Part shown: one piece after another, positions 27,460 through 35,751 of the stretch
Layout: the number at the start of each line of letters is the position of its first letter
How positions within the stretch are numbered: the first letter of the stretch is position 1
Assembly: GCA_963678275.1 (NCBI GenBank)
Contig: OY782765.1
Span: forward strand, 744,001-808,000
Source: G963677445 sp963678275
GTDB lineage: Bacteria; Bacteroidota; Ignavibacteria; Ignavibacteriales; Melioribacteraceae
Direction: 5' to 3'
Length of the DNA: 64,000 bases
Position numbers and translations under genes: made by a program
The notes under the pieces: model-generated
Databases searched by the model: none
Told to the model about the DNA's origin: nothing
What the model saw: only the letters and a program-made list of their open reading frames with translations

Positions 27460-28945
27460 AAGCTTCTTTATCAAATTTTCGATTAACCGCGAGTGGATAG
27501 TTACCTGAGAAACAAGCGGTGCAGAATTCTGAATCGGGATGATCGACCATAGCGTCAAGCATTTCCTGAATAGTCATGTATTCTATTGTGTCAACTCCAA
27601 GATATTCCTTTACAGCTTCCATATCACCATTAAATTTGTTTACAAGCAACTCTCTACTTGAGGGAAAATCCATCCCGTAAAAACAGGGATATAAAATTGG
27701 TGATGAAGAAATTCTCAGGTGGATTGATTTTGGATTGGCTTCCCTGATCAATTTAACCAGGTTTTTTGATGTGGTTCCTCTGACTACAGAATCATCGATT
27801 AAAACTATGGTCCTTCCTTCCAATACACCTTTTACGGTGTTGAATTTAATTTTTACTCCGATTTCCCTCTTTTTTTGTCCGGGCAGAATAAACGTTCTGC
27901 CGATATAATGGCTTCGTATCAGTCCGATTTCCAGTTTGGAGGAAATTCCCATTTTTTCAAGTTGATTCTGGTATCCGATTGCCGCGGTGTTTGAACTGTC
28001 GGGCACACTGATGACAATAACCTTCTCTTCATCAGGATCGGTAACGGGATGATTTTTCGCCAGGACCTTTCCCAGCTTCCTTCTCATTTTATCAACATTG
28101 CCCGAGAAAATATGACTGTCCGGGCGGGAAAAATATATGTACTCAAAAATACATTGTTTCTTCGGCTTAGGGCCGCCAAGCAAACGGAAAGATTTTACCT
28201 CTCCGGTAGTTTTCGAATCCTTGTCGATAACAAGAACTTCACCCGGCTCAATTTCTCTTATATATTCAATATCATTAATATCAAAGGCGCAGGTTTCGGA
28301 AGCAACCACAAAAGAATCCCCAAGTTTGCCAAGGCATAAGGGGCGGAATCCATGTGGATCTCTCGCGGCAATTAATTTATCGTCAGTCATTATTAACAGA
28401 CAGTAGGCGCCTTCAATTTTATTCAATGCGTCAAGGACCTGGTCTACCTGGTTTTCCATTTTGCTTCTGGCAATAAGATGAAGAACCACTTCGGTATCGG
28501 ATGATGTCTGAAAAATTGCTCCGTCACTGACAAGGTTAGTCCTTAAACGATCGGCATTTGTAAGATTTCCATTATGCGCCACAGCCAGATTTCCCGAACG
28601 GTAGCTGACAACAAATGGCTGAATATTTTTTGCCGAATCAGAGGAGCCGAATGTGGAATAACGGTTATGACCTATCGCGGCAAAACCTTTGAGCTTTGAT
28701 TCAAATGTTCCGGCATCTGAAAAAACTTCCGATACAAGCCCAAAATCCTTATGCCTGTTGAAAACGATTTTTTTCTTTTCAGTTTTTTCCGCGGCCACAA
28801 TGCCTGCGGCTTCCTGTCCGCGGTGCTGAAGAGCGTGCAATCCGTAATATACAGGCAATGCCGCGTCATTATAATCATAAACACCAATTATACCACAATT
28901 ACAACGCGGTTTATCTGGGTTGTTTCTTTTTGTCATATCGATCAT
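27449..28945 (-). CDS. purF: Amidophosphoribosyltransferase
   Basis: First step of purine synthesis: PRPP plus glutamine to phosphoribosylamine. The Ntn-type glutaminase nucleophile Cys sits in CGIIGVYDY after a short propeptide, and GHNRYST is its partner motif. The PRTase domain has VLIDDSVVRGTTSKNL. All four [4Fe-4S] ligands of the Bacillus-type enzyme are present: QCIFEYIYF, YPCFYG and FCTAC. ATG 28945 (or 28936) is chosen; the upstream frame to 28981 runs into the terminator behind the tRNA gene. No clear Shine-Dalgarno precedes either ATG. Confidence 0.95.
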   Translation of the reverse strand: MIDMTKRNNPDKPRCNCGIIGVYDYNDAALPVYYGLHALQHRGQEAAGIVAAEKTEKKKIVFNRHKDFGLVSEVFSDAGTFESKLKGFAAIGHNRYSTFGSSDSAKNIQPFVVSYRSGNLAVAHNGNLTNADRLRTNLVSDGAIFQTSSDTEVVLHLIARSKMENQVDQVLDALNKIEGAYCLLIMTDDKLIAARDPHGFRPLCLGKLGDSFVVASETCAFDINDIEYIREIEPGEVLVIDKDSKTTGEVKSFRLLGGPKPKKQCIFEYIYFSRPDSHIFSGNVDKMRRKLGKVLAKNHPVTDPDEEKVIVISVPDSSNTAAIGYQNQLEKMGISSKLEIGLIRSHYIGRTFILPGQKKREIGVKIKFNTVKGVLEGRTIVLIDDSVVRGTTSKNLVKLIREANPKSIHLRISSSPILYPCFYGMDFPSSRELLVNKFNGDMEAVKEYLGVDTIEYMTIQEMLDAMVDHPDSEFCTACFSGNYPLAVNRKFDKEAYDN

Positions 28946-28969
28946 GAAGATAATAAAATAAGGGAATAT

Positions 28970-28995
28970 AAAAAAAGGCACATTTGCATGTACCT
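28970..28995 (-). terminator. Intrinsic terminator after tRNA-Pro
   Basis: Read on -, AGGTACAT pairs with ATGTGCCT (eight pairs, one G-T) across a GCAA loop and is followed by seven T. It ends the merR-tRNA transcript only about 25 bases before the purF start. Confidence 0.75.
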
Positions 28996-29008
28996 TAACT
29001 ATTTTGTG

Positions 29009-29083
29009 TCGGAACGGCGGGATTTGAACCCGCGACCACTTGACCCCCAGTCAAGTACGCTAACCGGACTGCGCCACGTTCCG
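29009..29083 (-). tRNA. tRNA-Pro (anticodon GGG)
   Basis: A complete 75-base cloverleaf on -: acceptor CGGAACG/CGTTCCG, D stem GCGC/GCGT, anticodon stem CTTGA/TCAAG with loop CTGGGGG (anticodon GGG), T stem GCGGG/CCCGC with loop TTCAAAT. C1-G72 and discriminator A73 are proline identity elements. The 3' CCA is not encoded. The gene begins 5 bases after the merR stop and is followed by an intrinsic terminator. Confidence 0.96.
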
Positions 29084-29088
29084 AAGAA

Positions 29089-29466
29089 TTATAAATTAGA
29101 CTTTAAATGTAACAAAAAACTTTTAATTTCTTCAAGGTCTTTTTTTAATGAACGACTTTCTTCCTCTTTTTTTTCAATTTTTGGTTCTTCCCTTTGCTGC
29201 TCAATTTCCTCTCCTTTATAATTAGGATCCTGAAGAATTCTTTTAGCCCCTTCGATTGTATACTTTTCTTCCCGCAATAGTTTTTTTATTTCAAGAATCA
29301 GCTTGATCTCCTTATTGGTATATATCCTGTTCCCCGCCCTGTTCTTGGATGGTTTCAATTGATCGAATTCAGTTTCCCAGTACCTTAAAATATACTGTTC
29401 GAGGTCTGTGATCTTACTGACTTCACTGATAGAATAATAAAGTTTTTTTAATCCAAAATCCTTCAT
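29089..29466 (-). CDS. MerR-family transcriptional regulator
   Basis: An N-terminal MerR winged helix-turn-helix, residues ~8-75: YYSISEVSKITDLEQYILRYWE, then KPSKNRAGNRIYTNKEI with the wing, and EEKYTIEGAKRIL. The C-terminal part (residues ~85-125) is a short charged coiled coil and has no effector-binding domain or metal-binding Cys, as in the RacA-like and Bacteroidota 'MerR small' types. ATG 29466 is chosen since the family starts at about that point; 29523 adds a hydrophobic leader with no family match. Possible promoter TTGTTA-N17-TATCTT lies upstream. Target genes unknown. Confidence 0.85.
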   Translation of the reverse strand: MKDFGLKKLYYSISEVSKITDLEQYILRYWETEFDQLKPSKNRAGNRIYTNKEIKLILEIKKLLREEKYTIEGAKRILQDPNYKGEEIEQQREEPKIEKKEEESRSLKKDLEEIKSFLLHLKSNL

Positions 29467-29586
29467 ATTGCACTGCTGCGTTTTTAGTGCCGATAAGATA
29501 AGTAATTGTTTGTAAAATAACAAGTAAATACTTAAAAACTAAAGCAGATTTTAAGTGAATAGTGTAACTTGTTGACATGGAAGGAA

Positions 29587-30036
29587 TTAGCCGGCACTAC
29601 CGAAACTACCCTCAGATATACTCTTTTTAAGTGCAAATATAGCAGACTTATAGCTCAAAATACCCATTCCGGAAAAATACCCGTCACAAACTTCAGCGGT
29701 GATATGTGTGTGCCTGAAATCCTCCCTTGAGAAGGGTTTTGAAATATGCACTTCAATAACAGGCAGCGAACATTCTTCAATAGCATCGCGGATAGAGACT
29801 GAGCTATGTGAATAACCGGCGGGATTAATAACTATGCCGTCAAAATAACTCGCTGATTTTTGCACGGCGTCAATAATTTCCCCTTCATGATTTGATTGCA
29901 GAAATTCTAATTTAATTTCAGGAAATTCATTGATTAGTGCCTTTTCAAGGTCCTGCATGCTAAAATTGCCATATTGAGCCTGATTCCGGTTTCCCAGGTT
30001 ATTAAGATTTGGACCATTGATAACAAGTAATTTCAT
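29587..30036 (-). CDS. aroQ: 3-dehydroquinate dehydratase, type II
   Basis: Third step of the shikimate pathway. Flavodoxin-like dodecamer enzyme with INGPNLNNLGNRN, the lid-loop YG containing the catalytic Tyr (AQYGNFS), QSNHEGEIID, NPAGYSHSSVSIRDA and the catalytic His in VIEVHISKPFSRE. NPAGYSH replaces the more common NPGAYTH. 149 aa is typical. It overlaps the following small gene by 4 bases. Confidence 0.93.
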   Translation of the reverse strand: MKLLVINGPNLNNLGNRNQAQYGNFSMQDLEKALINEFPEIKLEFLQSNHEGEIIDAVQKSASYFDGIVINPAGYSHSSVSIRDAIEECSLPVIEVHISKPFSREDFRHTHITAEVCDGYFSGMGILSYKSAIFALKKSISEGSFGSAG

Positions 30037-30305
30037 TCCGCGGGTCCCATTTCCTCGATAATCTCACGCAATTTCGGCGGCAGGTAAAGCTCTTCAACGC
30101 CCAGTTCCTTCAGTGCCGCTGAAAGAACCATAACTTTTCGCTGGGTGGTCGAAAGCTTATTAATTACAATTACCTTGCTTTCTTCAAGCAGACAGTATCC
30201 GCCTTTGAAATCTCCCCTCTCAAACCTGACTTTCGCTCCCATCTGTGTGGCCAGCGATTTCAAATCCTGAAGGATATTTTCAAATTCCTTTTCTTTAATT
30301 TTCAT
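30033..30305 (-). CDS. Conserved hypothetical protein, 90 aa
   Basis: Not assigned to a named family. A helical start (KEFENILQDLKSLATQMG) is followed by VRFERGDFKGGYCLL, a conserved-looking strand-turn that I recall from small Bacteroidota/Ignavibacteria proteins, VIVINKLSTTQRKVMVLSAAL and a helical end. No signal or membrane segment. Coupled to aroQ by a 4-base overlap and divergent from ppx across an 88-base AT-rich gap. Confidence 0.65.
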   Translation of the reverse strand: MKIKEKEFENILQDLKSLATQMGAKVRFERGDFKGGYCLLEESKVIVINKLSTTQRKVMVLSAALKELGVEELYLPPKLREIIEEMGPAE

Positions 30306-30393
30306 ATTCTGTCTGCATTTAATAATTTAACAAACAAAAATAATTAAAAACCTGAATTAATTCGATATATTCTGATAAAAATAATTGTATTAG

Positions 30394-31323
30394 ATGAGAA
30401 TAGCTTCTATTGACATTGGCAGCAATACCATATTACTCCTGATAGCATCTGTGGATATGAACACATTAACTGTCACTCCCCTTTTCCAGGAATATAAAAT
30501 GCCGAGGATTTCGACCGCTCTTTTATCAACCGGTAAAATAAGAAATGATAAAATTGAAGAGTTGTGTGATATTTTGAGTGAATATAAAAAAATCGCGGCA
30601 GGTTATGGTTGTGAAAAAATTATCGCCTGTGGTACAAAACCTTTCAGAATTGCCAATAATGCCGATGAAATAATAATTAAGGCTAAGAGGGTAACAGGTG
30701 TAAATATAAAACCTTTAACAGGCGCTGAAGAAGCTGATTATTCATGGCTGGGAGCTTTTTCAGCTATTCAGACAAGAAAAACAAAACTATTGCTCGATAT
30801 CGGCGGCGGCAGCACTGAAGTTATATTCGGGTCAGACCATTCAATTAACTATTCAGTAAGTTTTGATATCGGGGCTGTTTACCTAAGAGAAAGATTCTTC
30901 AGCTCTGATCCACCCTTACCCGGAGAAATTAATGAAGCCGGGCAGCAGATAAAAGAGGTGTTTGAAAATGTTAAGCTTAATCCCGAAGATGAAATATATC
31001 CTGTAGCTGTTGCGGGAACACCAACTTCACTGGTCTGTATGATTAATAATATGAGGGACTATGATGAAAAGTTTATCGAGGGATATTTTCTTTCCGCCGG
31101 TGAGATAAAAAGAATGCTCGAAATTACCTCACGGCTTTCCGCCTCGGAACTTAGAGAAAAATATGGCAGCATATTGGATGGACGCGCCGATATAATAACT
31201 GCCGGAATTCTAATCCTTTCAAAGTTCCTTGAACGTACAGAGCTGAATGGAATTTATGTAAGCGGGCGGGGATTAAGATTCGGAGCAGTGATCAACTTCT
31301 TAAAAAACAGATCAGAATGGTAA
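30394..31323 (+). CDS. ppx: Exopolyphosphatase/guanosine pentaphosphate phosphatase family protein
   Basis: Ppx/GppA actin-fold phosphatase: phosphate-1 motif SIDIGSNTILLLI at residues 4-16 and phosphate-2 motif LLDIGGGSTEVIFG near 131-144, with AVAGTPTSL as the adenosine-side motif. It lacks the C-terminal HD domain of long Ppx, so it is the short form (309 aa). Substrate could be polyphosphate or pppGpp. Its last 12 bases overlap the 3' end of the convergent gene. Confidence 0.88.
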   Translation: MRIASIDIGSNTILLLIASVDMNTLTVTPLFQEYKMPRISTALLSTGKIRNDKIEELCDILSEYKKIAAGYGCEKIIACGTKPFRIANNADEIIIKAKRVTGVNIKPLTGAEEADYSWLGAFSAIQTRKTKLLLDIGGGSTEVIFGSDHSINYSVSFDIGAVYLRERFFSSDPPLPGEINEAGQQIKEVFENVKLNPEDEIYPVAVAGTPTSLVCMINNMRDYDEKFIEGYFLSAGEIKRMLEITSRLSASELREKYGSILDGRADIITAGILILSKFLERTELNGIYVSGRGLRFGAVINFLKNRSEW

Positions 31324-32010
31324 ATGAGGCATTACCAGCAGGGAGAAAAAAGCCGCGAATATTAATATTCCCCATAAAAGTGAGAAGATCAAAGATGACG
31401 TCTGGATATAAAAACCTTTGATTAATAGAAACAATGTCCAAAGTATCATAAGGAGTTCGGTTCCCATCAGCGCCCACGCCTTTACGGGATTGATCTCAAA
31501 AGGACCGGGATTATAAATAAACCAATGCCTGCCGAAAATGGCAAATTCCAGAGGTGTAAGAATAATAAGTCCCAAAAATAGCGGGATAAATGAATAAATC
31601 AGGATGGAATATATATTCTTATAAAGCGTTTGAAGTTTTAGTAATTTCAGTAATTTAAAAGATATATAAGCAGTGAAAAGCAGAATAACTAAAAAATATC
31701 CGTATGATATAAGAAGGTTGTAATAAAAATAGCCCGGTTCAGGGGGTGAGATGAATAAATTTTTAAATGAAAGAGAGAAAAAATAAAACTTAAGGGCAAT
31801 GAGTATGGTGAGCATGATGATGAAATTTTTATGTTCCGCGAAAATCACTTTCCTGAATCCTTCCGCGGGGCTTCCGAAAAGCTCCCAAGTCACTTCCCAA
31901 AAGTTTATGTTGACCACACGGTTACGAAGATACGCGCCACATCCCGCGCATGTAAGATTATGAAAAGCATTTTCTTTTCCGCAATTTTCGCAGAGGATAT
32001 TATTTTTCAT
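31312..32010 (-). CDS. Zinc-ribbon plus multi-pass membrane protein (YIP1-like)
   Basis: An N-terminal rubredoxin-like zinc ribbon (CENCGKE ... CAGCGAY) is joined to about five transmembrane helices resembling the YIP1 family (FIIMLTILIALKFYFFSL, YFLVILLFTAYISFKLLKL, YSFIPLFLGLIIL, LLMILWTLFLLIKGFY, LLWGILIFAAFFSLL). Function unknown; such proteins may act in membrane organisation. It follows the DUF5683 gene with a 4-base overlap and is convergent with ppx. Confidence 0.7.
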   Translation of the reverse strand: MKNNILCENCGKENAFHNLTCAGCGAYLRNRVVNINFWEVTWELFGSPAEGFRKVIFAEHKNFIIMLTILIALKFYFFSLSFKNLFISPPEPGYFYYNLLISYGYFLVILLFTAYISFKLLKLLKLQTLYKNIYSILIYSFIPLFLGLIILTPLEFAIFGRHWFIYNPGPFEINPVKAWALMGTELLMILWTLFLLIKGFYIQTSSLIFSLLWGILIFAAFFSLLVMPHLPF

Positions 32011-32552
32011 CTGATTGGTATCCTGAAATTTAATTGCGGTGAGCCTGTGGCCGGATTCTCACTGACACTAAAATCGAACATATGAGCGTCAACATAAGCG
32101 TCGAGCACATTAAGTACATATGCCAGACCAATATAGACCGCGAACAGGTCCCGCTGATCTCTGTAAAATTCTCTGATTCTCAGATATGTATTGGACGCGT
32201 TATTGTTACTGACAGTTTCAGCATAAAGGTCTTTATACTCATTATAAAGATTATTATTATGTATCCAGACATAGACGAGATATCCGAGAGACCCCCATAC
32301 AACAGGAATTTTCCAGTATGATTCATTATAAAACTGACCCCAGCCGGGTAACACCGCGCTTCTCAATATAGCGCCTGTGGGAGATTTCTGCATTACAAAA
32401 ACAGAATCTGAGGTTGAAGAGCGGGAAGAATCTTCCGATATATTCTGTGAATAAAGATCGTTCCCGGTTACAAGAAAAATAATCAATAAAACACTAATTA
32501 TAATTTTTATCGATAGCCTCGAACATTTCAAATAATCTTTCCAGTTCGTCAT
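32007..32552 (-). CDS. DUF5683 domain-containing membrane protein
   Basis: The signature SPTGAILRSAVLPGWGQFYNESYWKIPVVWG (cited in part: LPGWGQFYNE) is that of DUF5683, a Bacteroidota/FCB family of unknown function. A hydrophobic start (IIISVLLIIFLVTG) suggests an exported or membrane protein; further membrane helices follow (LGYLVYVWI, VYIGLAYVLNVL). ATG 32552 overlaps parB by 59 bases; TTG at 32531 is an alternative. Position right after parB is notable, but no link is shown. Confidence 0.75.
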   Translation of the reverse strand: MTNWKDYLKCSRLSIKIIISVLLIIFLVTGNDLYSQNISEDSSRSSTSDSVFVMQKSPTGAILRSAVLPGWGQFYNESYWKIPVVWGSLGYLVYVWIHNNNLYNEYKDLYAETVSNNNASNTYLRIREFYRDQRDLFAVYIGLAYVLNVLDAYVDAHMFDFSVSENPATGSPQLNFRIPIR

Positions 32553-33441
32553 TTGAATAAAACTCTATTATTAGCTGACCCGACCCATCTTTTTTTTGCC
32601 TGCAGTTAACTTTTGTGCCAATCAGCGTCTGCAATTTAGTTTCAATGTCTCTGTTAATAAGACTTTCCAGCTTATTCTCCTCCGAATCCGTCTCTTCCCC
32701 ATTTTTTTTCGGAGTTTCAAAAAGTTTTTTAACAAGGTGTTCAACTTTTCTAACTGAAAGTCCCCCTTTAACAATCCTGTTGAGCATATCAAGCTGCATC
32801 GCTTCAGAAGGGAGATTGATCAGGCATCGGGCGTGACCGGCATTGATACTTCCCCTGGCGAGAGCTTCAAGCACACCTCCGGGCAGTTTTAAAAGACGCA
32901 GGGTATTTGTTATTGTTGATCGGTCTTTACCTACTCTTTTCGCGATTTCATCCTGGGTCAGGTTGCATTCTGTCAACAGCCTGTTATAGGCCTGGGCCAC
33001 TTCCACCGCGTTCAGTTTTTCACGCTGAATATTTTCTATAAGAGAAAGAGCGACCATCGCTTCTTTGGTTTCGACCTTGATTATATAGGCGGGTATCTCT
33101 TCATAACCGATATCTATACAGGCTCTGAGTCTTCTTTCTCCCGAGATTAATTCATATTTCCCATGTGAAACTCTTCTAACCGAAACAGGCTGAATCAATC
33201 CGTTCTCAAGAATGGATTTTTTCAGTTCATCAAGCGCCACCGGATCAAATTCAGTTCTGGGCTGATAAGGATTGGGCGAAATTCCGCTTACCGGCAGTTT
33301 TGCCATTATATCATGAGATAATCCATCATCCTCCTTTATTTCCGAAGATGAAATTGTTACAGGTTCTGATATTTCATCCTTCAACTGGGGATTAATAAGC
33401 GCGTCAAGTCCCCTGCCCAGCGCTGGTCTGTTTTTACTCAT
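32494..33441 (-). CDS. parB: Chromosome partitioning protein ParB
   Basis: CTP-dependent clamp that spreads from parS. An N-terminal ParA-interacting tail (RPALGRGLDALI) is followed by the CTPase domain with NPYQPR and the GERRLRA motif, SLIENIQREKLNAVE, the helix-turn-helix (TQDEIAKRVGKDRSTITNTLRLLKLP) and a dimerisation end. 315 aa is normal. It overlaps parA by 8 bases. No high-scoring parS is in the window. Confidence 0.95.
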   Translation of the reverse strand: MSKNRPALGRGLDALINPQLKDEISEPVTISSSEIKEDDGLSHDIMAKLPVSGISPNPYQPRTEFDPVALDELKKSILENGLIQPVSVRRVSHGKYELISGERRLRACIDIGYEEIPAYIIKVETKEAMVALSLIENIQREKLNAVEVAQAYNRLLTECNLTQDEIAKRVGKDRSTITNTLRLLKLPGGVLEALARGSINAGHARCLINLPSEAMQLDMLNRIVKGGLSVRKVEHLVKKLFETPKKNGEETDSEENKLESLINRDIETKLQTLIGTKVNCRQKKDGSGQLIIEFYSNDELERLFEMFEAIDKNYN

Positions 33442-34225
33442 TCGTTTCCCGGATCGCTACTTTGCTATTCTCATTATTTTTTAAAAGTTCATTAGCCAGT
33501 GAAATATAGTTTTCAGCTCCTGTCGATACCGCGTCATATAAAATCACAGGCTGAGCATAACTTGGAGCTTCTGAAATTCTGACGTTTCGGTAAATGATGG
33601 TTTCAAAAACTTTATCAGGAAAATACTTTTTCACCTCATTAACAACCTGGCGCGCGAGTCGCAGCCTCGAATCGAACATTGTAAGCAATACCCCTTCGAT
33701 TGTTAATCTTTTATTGTGGTGTTTTTTTACAATATTAATAGTATTAAGCAACTGACCCAATCCTTCAAGCGCGAAATATTCGCACTGAACAGGAATCATT
33801 ACGCTGTCGGCGGCTGTCAGAGCGTTTAGTGTTAAAAGACCCAGAGATGGAGGACAATCAATGAAGATATAGTCATATTGATCGGTGATTTTTTCAAGGG
33901 CGTCCCTGAGCAGCCTTTCCCTGTTTTCCATTGACACCATTTCGACTTCGGCCCCGACAAGGTTAATATTCGCGGGAAGAATATCCAGATAAGGCATATA
34001 ACTTGACTGGATACACTCCTCCACTTTCTTCATACCGACAAGCACATGATAAACAGAAAAATCTTTGCCCTGCATACCCATACCCGAAGTGGAATTCGAC
34101 TGGGGATCAATATCTATAAGCAGAGTTTTCTGTTCAGCCGCGGCAATTGATGCTGAGAGATTAATGGAGGTTGTAGTTTTTCCCACACCTCCTTTCTGAT
34201 TTGCTATTGCTATAATCCTGGCCAT
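33434..34225 (-). CDS. parA: Chromosome partitioning ATPase ParA/Soj
   Basis: Deviant Walker A NTPase that moves ParB-bound origins. Walker A ANQKGGVGKTTTS at residues 7-19 with the signature Lys, DIDPQSNSTSG and FIDCPPSLGLLTLNAL as Walker B. 263 aa, the chromosomal Soj type without an N-terminal helix-turn-helix. ATG 34225; the upstream 84-base gap is AT-rich and contains TATTTTTG, a -7-like element with no matching -33 box. Confidence 0.95.
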   Translation of the reverse strand: MARIIAIANQKGGVGKTTTSINLSASIAAAEQKTLLIDIDPQSNSTSGMGMQGKDFSVYHVLVGMKKVEECIQSSYMPYLDILPANINLVGAEVEMVSMENRERLLRDALEKITDQYDYIFIDCPPSLGLLTLNALTAADSVMIPVQCEYFALEGLGQLLNTINIVKKHHNKRLTIEGVLLTMFDSRLRLARQVVNEVKKYFPDKVFETIIYRNVRISEAPSYAQPVILYDAVSTGAENYISLANELLKNNENSKVAIRETNE

Positions 34226-34309
34226 AAAAAATAAGTTTATTTCATGAATTTGAATTGAGTAATATAAATAAATAAAACAAAAATAAAAGGTGGAAATTTG
34301 ATTATATTT

Positions 34310-34987
34310 TTATAGATCAATTTCATCGCCGAAATTCATTACCATTGATTTAGAGCCGCCGGCTTCTACTTTTTCTTTGAAGAGAGCCGGGTCAGCCTCT
34401 ATTACCGGAAACGTATTATAATGCATCGGTATAGCGATATCCGGCTTCGTCAGCTCTACAGCTTTTACCGCGTCATCTATTCCCATAGTAAAATTATCAC
34501 CGATTGGAAGAAGCATATAATCAATCCTGTTCATTTCACCAATGAGTTTCATATCGTAGAATAAGCCTGTATCGCCGGTATGATAAACCGTTTTACCGTC
34601 GGCTGTTATAAGAACTCCGGAAGCTTCGCCGCCATAATAATTATCAGGAGTCAATGATCCGTGATGAGCAATTGTGAATTTAATTTTTCCAAATTCGAAA
34701 TTATAGGAACCGCCGATATGCATATTATGGGCTTTAAATCCTTTTTCAGCGCAATAATTTGCAAGTTCGTTCACACAGATAAAAAGAGCGTCCGTACGCT
34801 TTGCTATCTTAAACGCGTCCCCCAGGTGATCTCCATGGGCATGAGTAAGAATAATATAATCGGCGGTTACTTCATCAGATTTAACAGGTGATGTGGGATT
34901 ATCATCCAGAAAGGGATCGATTAAAATTTTAATGTCATCATCAGTTGTAATCTGAAAGGCTGAATGCGAAAAATATTTAAGCTTCAT
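34310..34987 (-). CDS. Metal-dependent hydrolase, UPF0173 (MBL fold)
   Basis: Metallo-beta-lactamase fold: HAHGDH at residues 49-54, HHGSLT, the bridging Asp in YHTGDTGL and the last His in IPMHYNTFP. Sequence order and length (225 aa) match UPF0173. The substrate is unknown. Shine-Dalgarno GGGGGAAAT lies before the ATG. The 92-base gap before it holds only AT-rich sequence. Confidence 0.85.
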   Translation of the reverse strand: MKLKYFSHSAFQITTDDDIKILIDPFLDDNPTSPVKSDEVTADYIILTHAHGDHLGDAFKIAKRTDALFICVNELANYCAEKGFKAHNMHIGGSYNFEFGKIKFTIAHHGSLTPDNYYGGEASGVLITADGKTVYHTGDTGLFYDMKLIGEMNRIDYMLLPIGDNFTMGIDDAVKAVELTKPDIAIPMHYNTFPVIEADPALFKEKVEAGGSKSMVMNFGDEIDL

Positions 34988-35079
34988 ATTTCCCCCGAAA
35001 TATTGTGATATTTATGTGCAAATAAGTTATCATGGGAAAATAATAAAAAAAAACAACAAAAATAAAGTAAGGGGCAATA

Positions 35080-35751
35080 TCATTTTGTTAACAGAACTTT
35101 AATAAAACCGGCAATAGCCTCCAGGGGTTTCATTTTTGAGGATGTATTGCCATAAATCGCCGGGATATCGACATGCGAAAAAGAAATATTTTTTTTTGCC
35201 GCGTTTATTAATATTTCTGTCTCAGCCTCAAATCCATCAGCCTCGGGCAGAATATCTTTTAAAACAGCGGTTCTAAATAATCTGAATCCACACTGGCTGT
35301 CGGCGAAACGAACTCCGGTTTTTATACTAAGCAGAGCGGAAGTTATTTTATTGCTTAATATTCTCTGGAGGGGCATATCACCTGTATCAGCCATTCGATT
35401 TCCAACACAAATATCACAGTCGGCCATGTTATTCATAAAGTCCGGAATTTTTTCGGGAGGATGCTGCAAATCGGCGTCGATGGTAAATGTAAACTTAAAA
35501 TTCTTCTCAATACTTTTCCTGAAACCGCTGTTGAGAGCATTTCCCTTACCCATATTTTCGGGGAGCTCAATAAGTATAACTCTTTTATCCCCGGCAATCT
35601 CCCTGTTCCAGTTATCCTTCGAACCATCATTTACCAAAATAGCGGTATCGATGAAATGCAGAACATTTTCGACAACATTTTCAATTGTCCCCGCCTCATT
35701 AAAAAAAGGGATTACTGCCGCTGTGTTATTTCTGTTTGGTAAGTTGCTCAA
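35080..35751 (-). CDS. Family 2 glycosyltransferase (dolichol-P-mannose synthase-like)
   Basis: GT-A transferase: VIPFFNEAGTIENVV, LVNDGSKDN, NMGKGNALNSGF, DADLQHPPEKIP (DxD), and QCGFRLFR. No transmembrane helices, so it is the soluble DPM1-like type; likely undecaprenyl-phosphate or protein glycosylation, acceptor unknown. TTG start at 35751 with AGGGAA upstream, overlapping cdaA by 26 bases. Confidence 0.82.
   Translation of the reverse strand: MSNLPNRNNTAAVIPFFNEAGTIENVVENVLHFIDTAILVNDGSKDNWNREIAGDKRVILIELPENMGKGNALNSGFRKSIEKNFKFTFTIDADLQHPPEKIPDFMNNMADCDICVGNRMADTGDMPLQRILSNKITSALLSIKTGVRFADSQCGFRLFRTAVLKDILPEADGFEAETEILINAAKKNISFSHVDIPAIYGNTSSKMKPLEAIAGFIKVLLTK

Noticed and set aside
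28946..28981. Upstream start of purF at 28981
   Set aside because: It would place the N-terminus inside the tRNA terminator and adds a hydrophobic leader unlike any PurF.
28751..29221. Open frame on + crossing the tRNA-Pro gene
   Set aside because: It reads through tRNA and the antisense of purF and merR.
33150..33180. ATGTGAAAC half-site in parB resembling parS
   Set aside because: Only one arm fits and the CACGTG core is broken.
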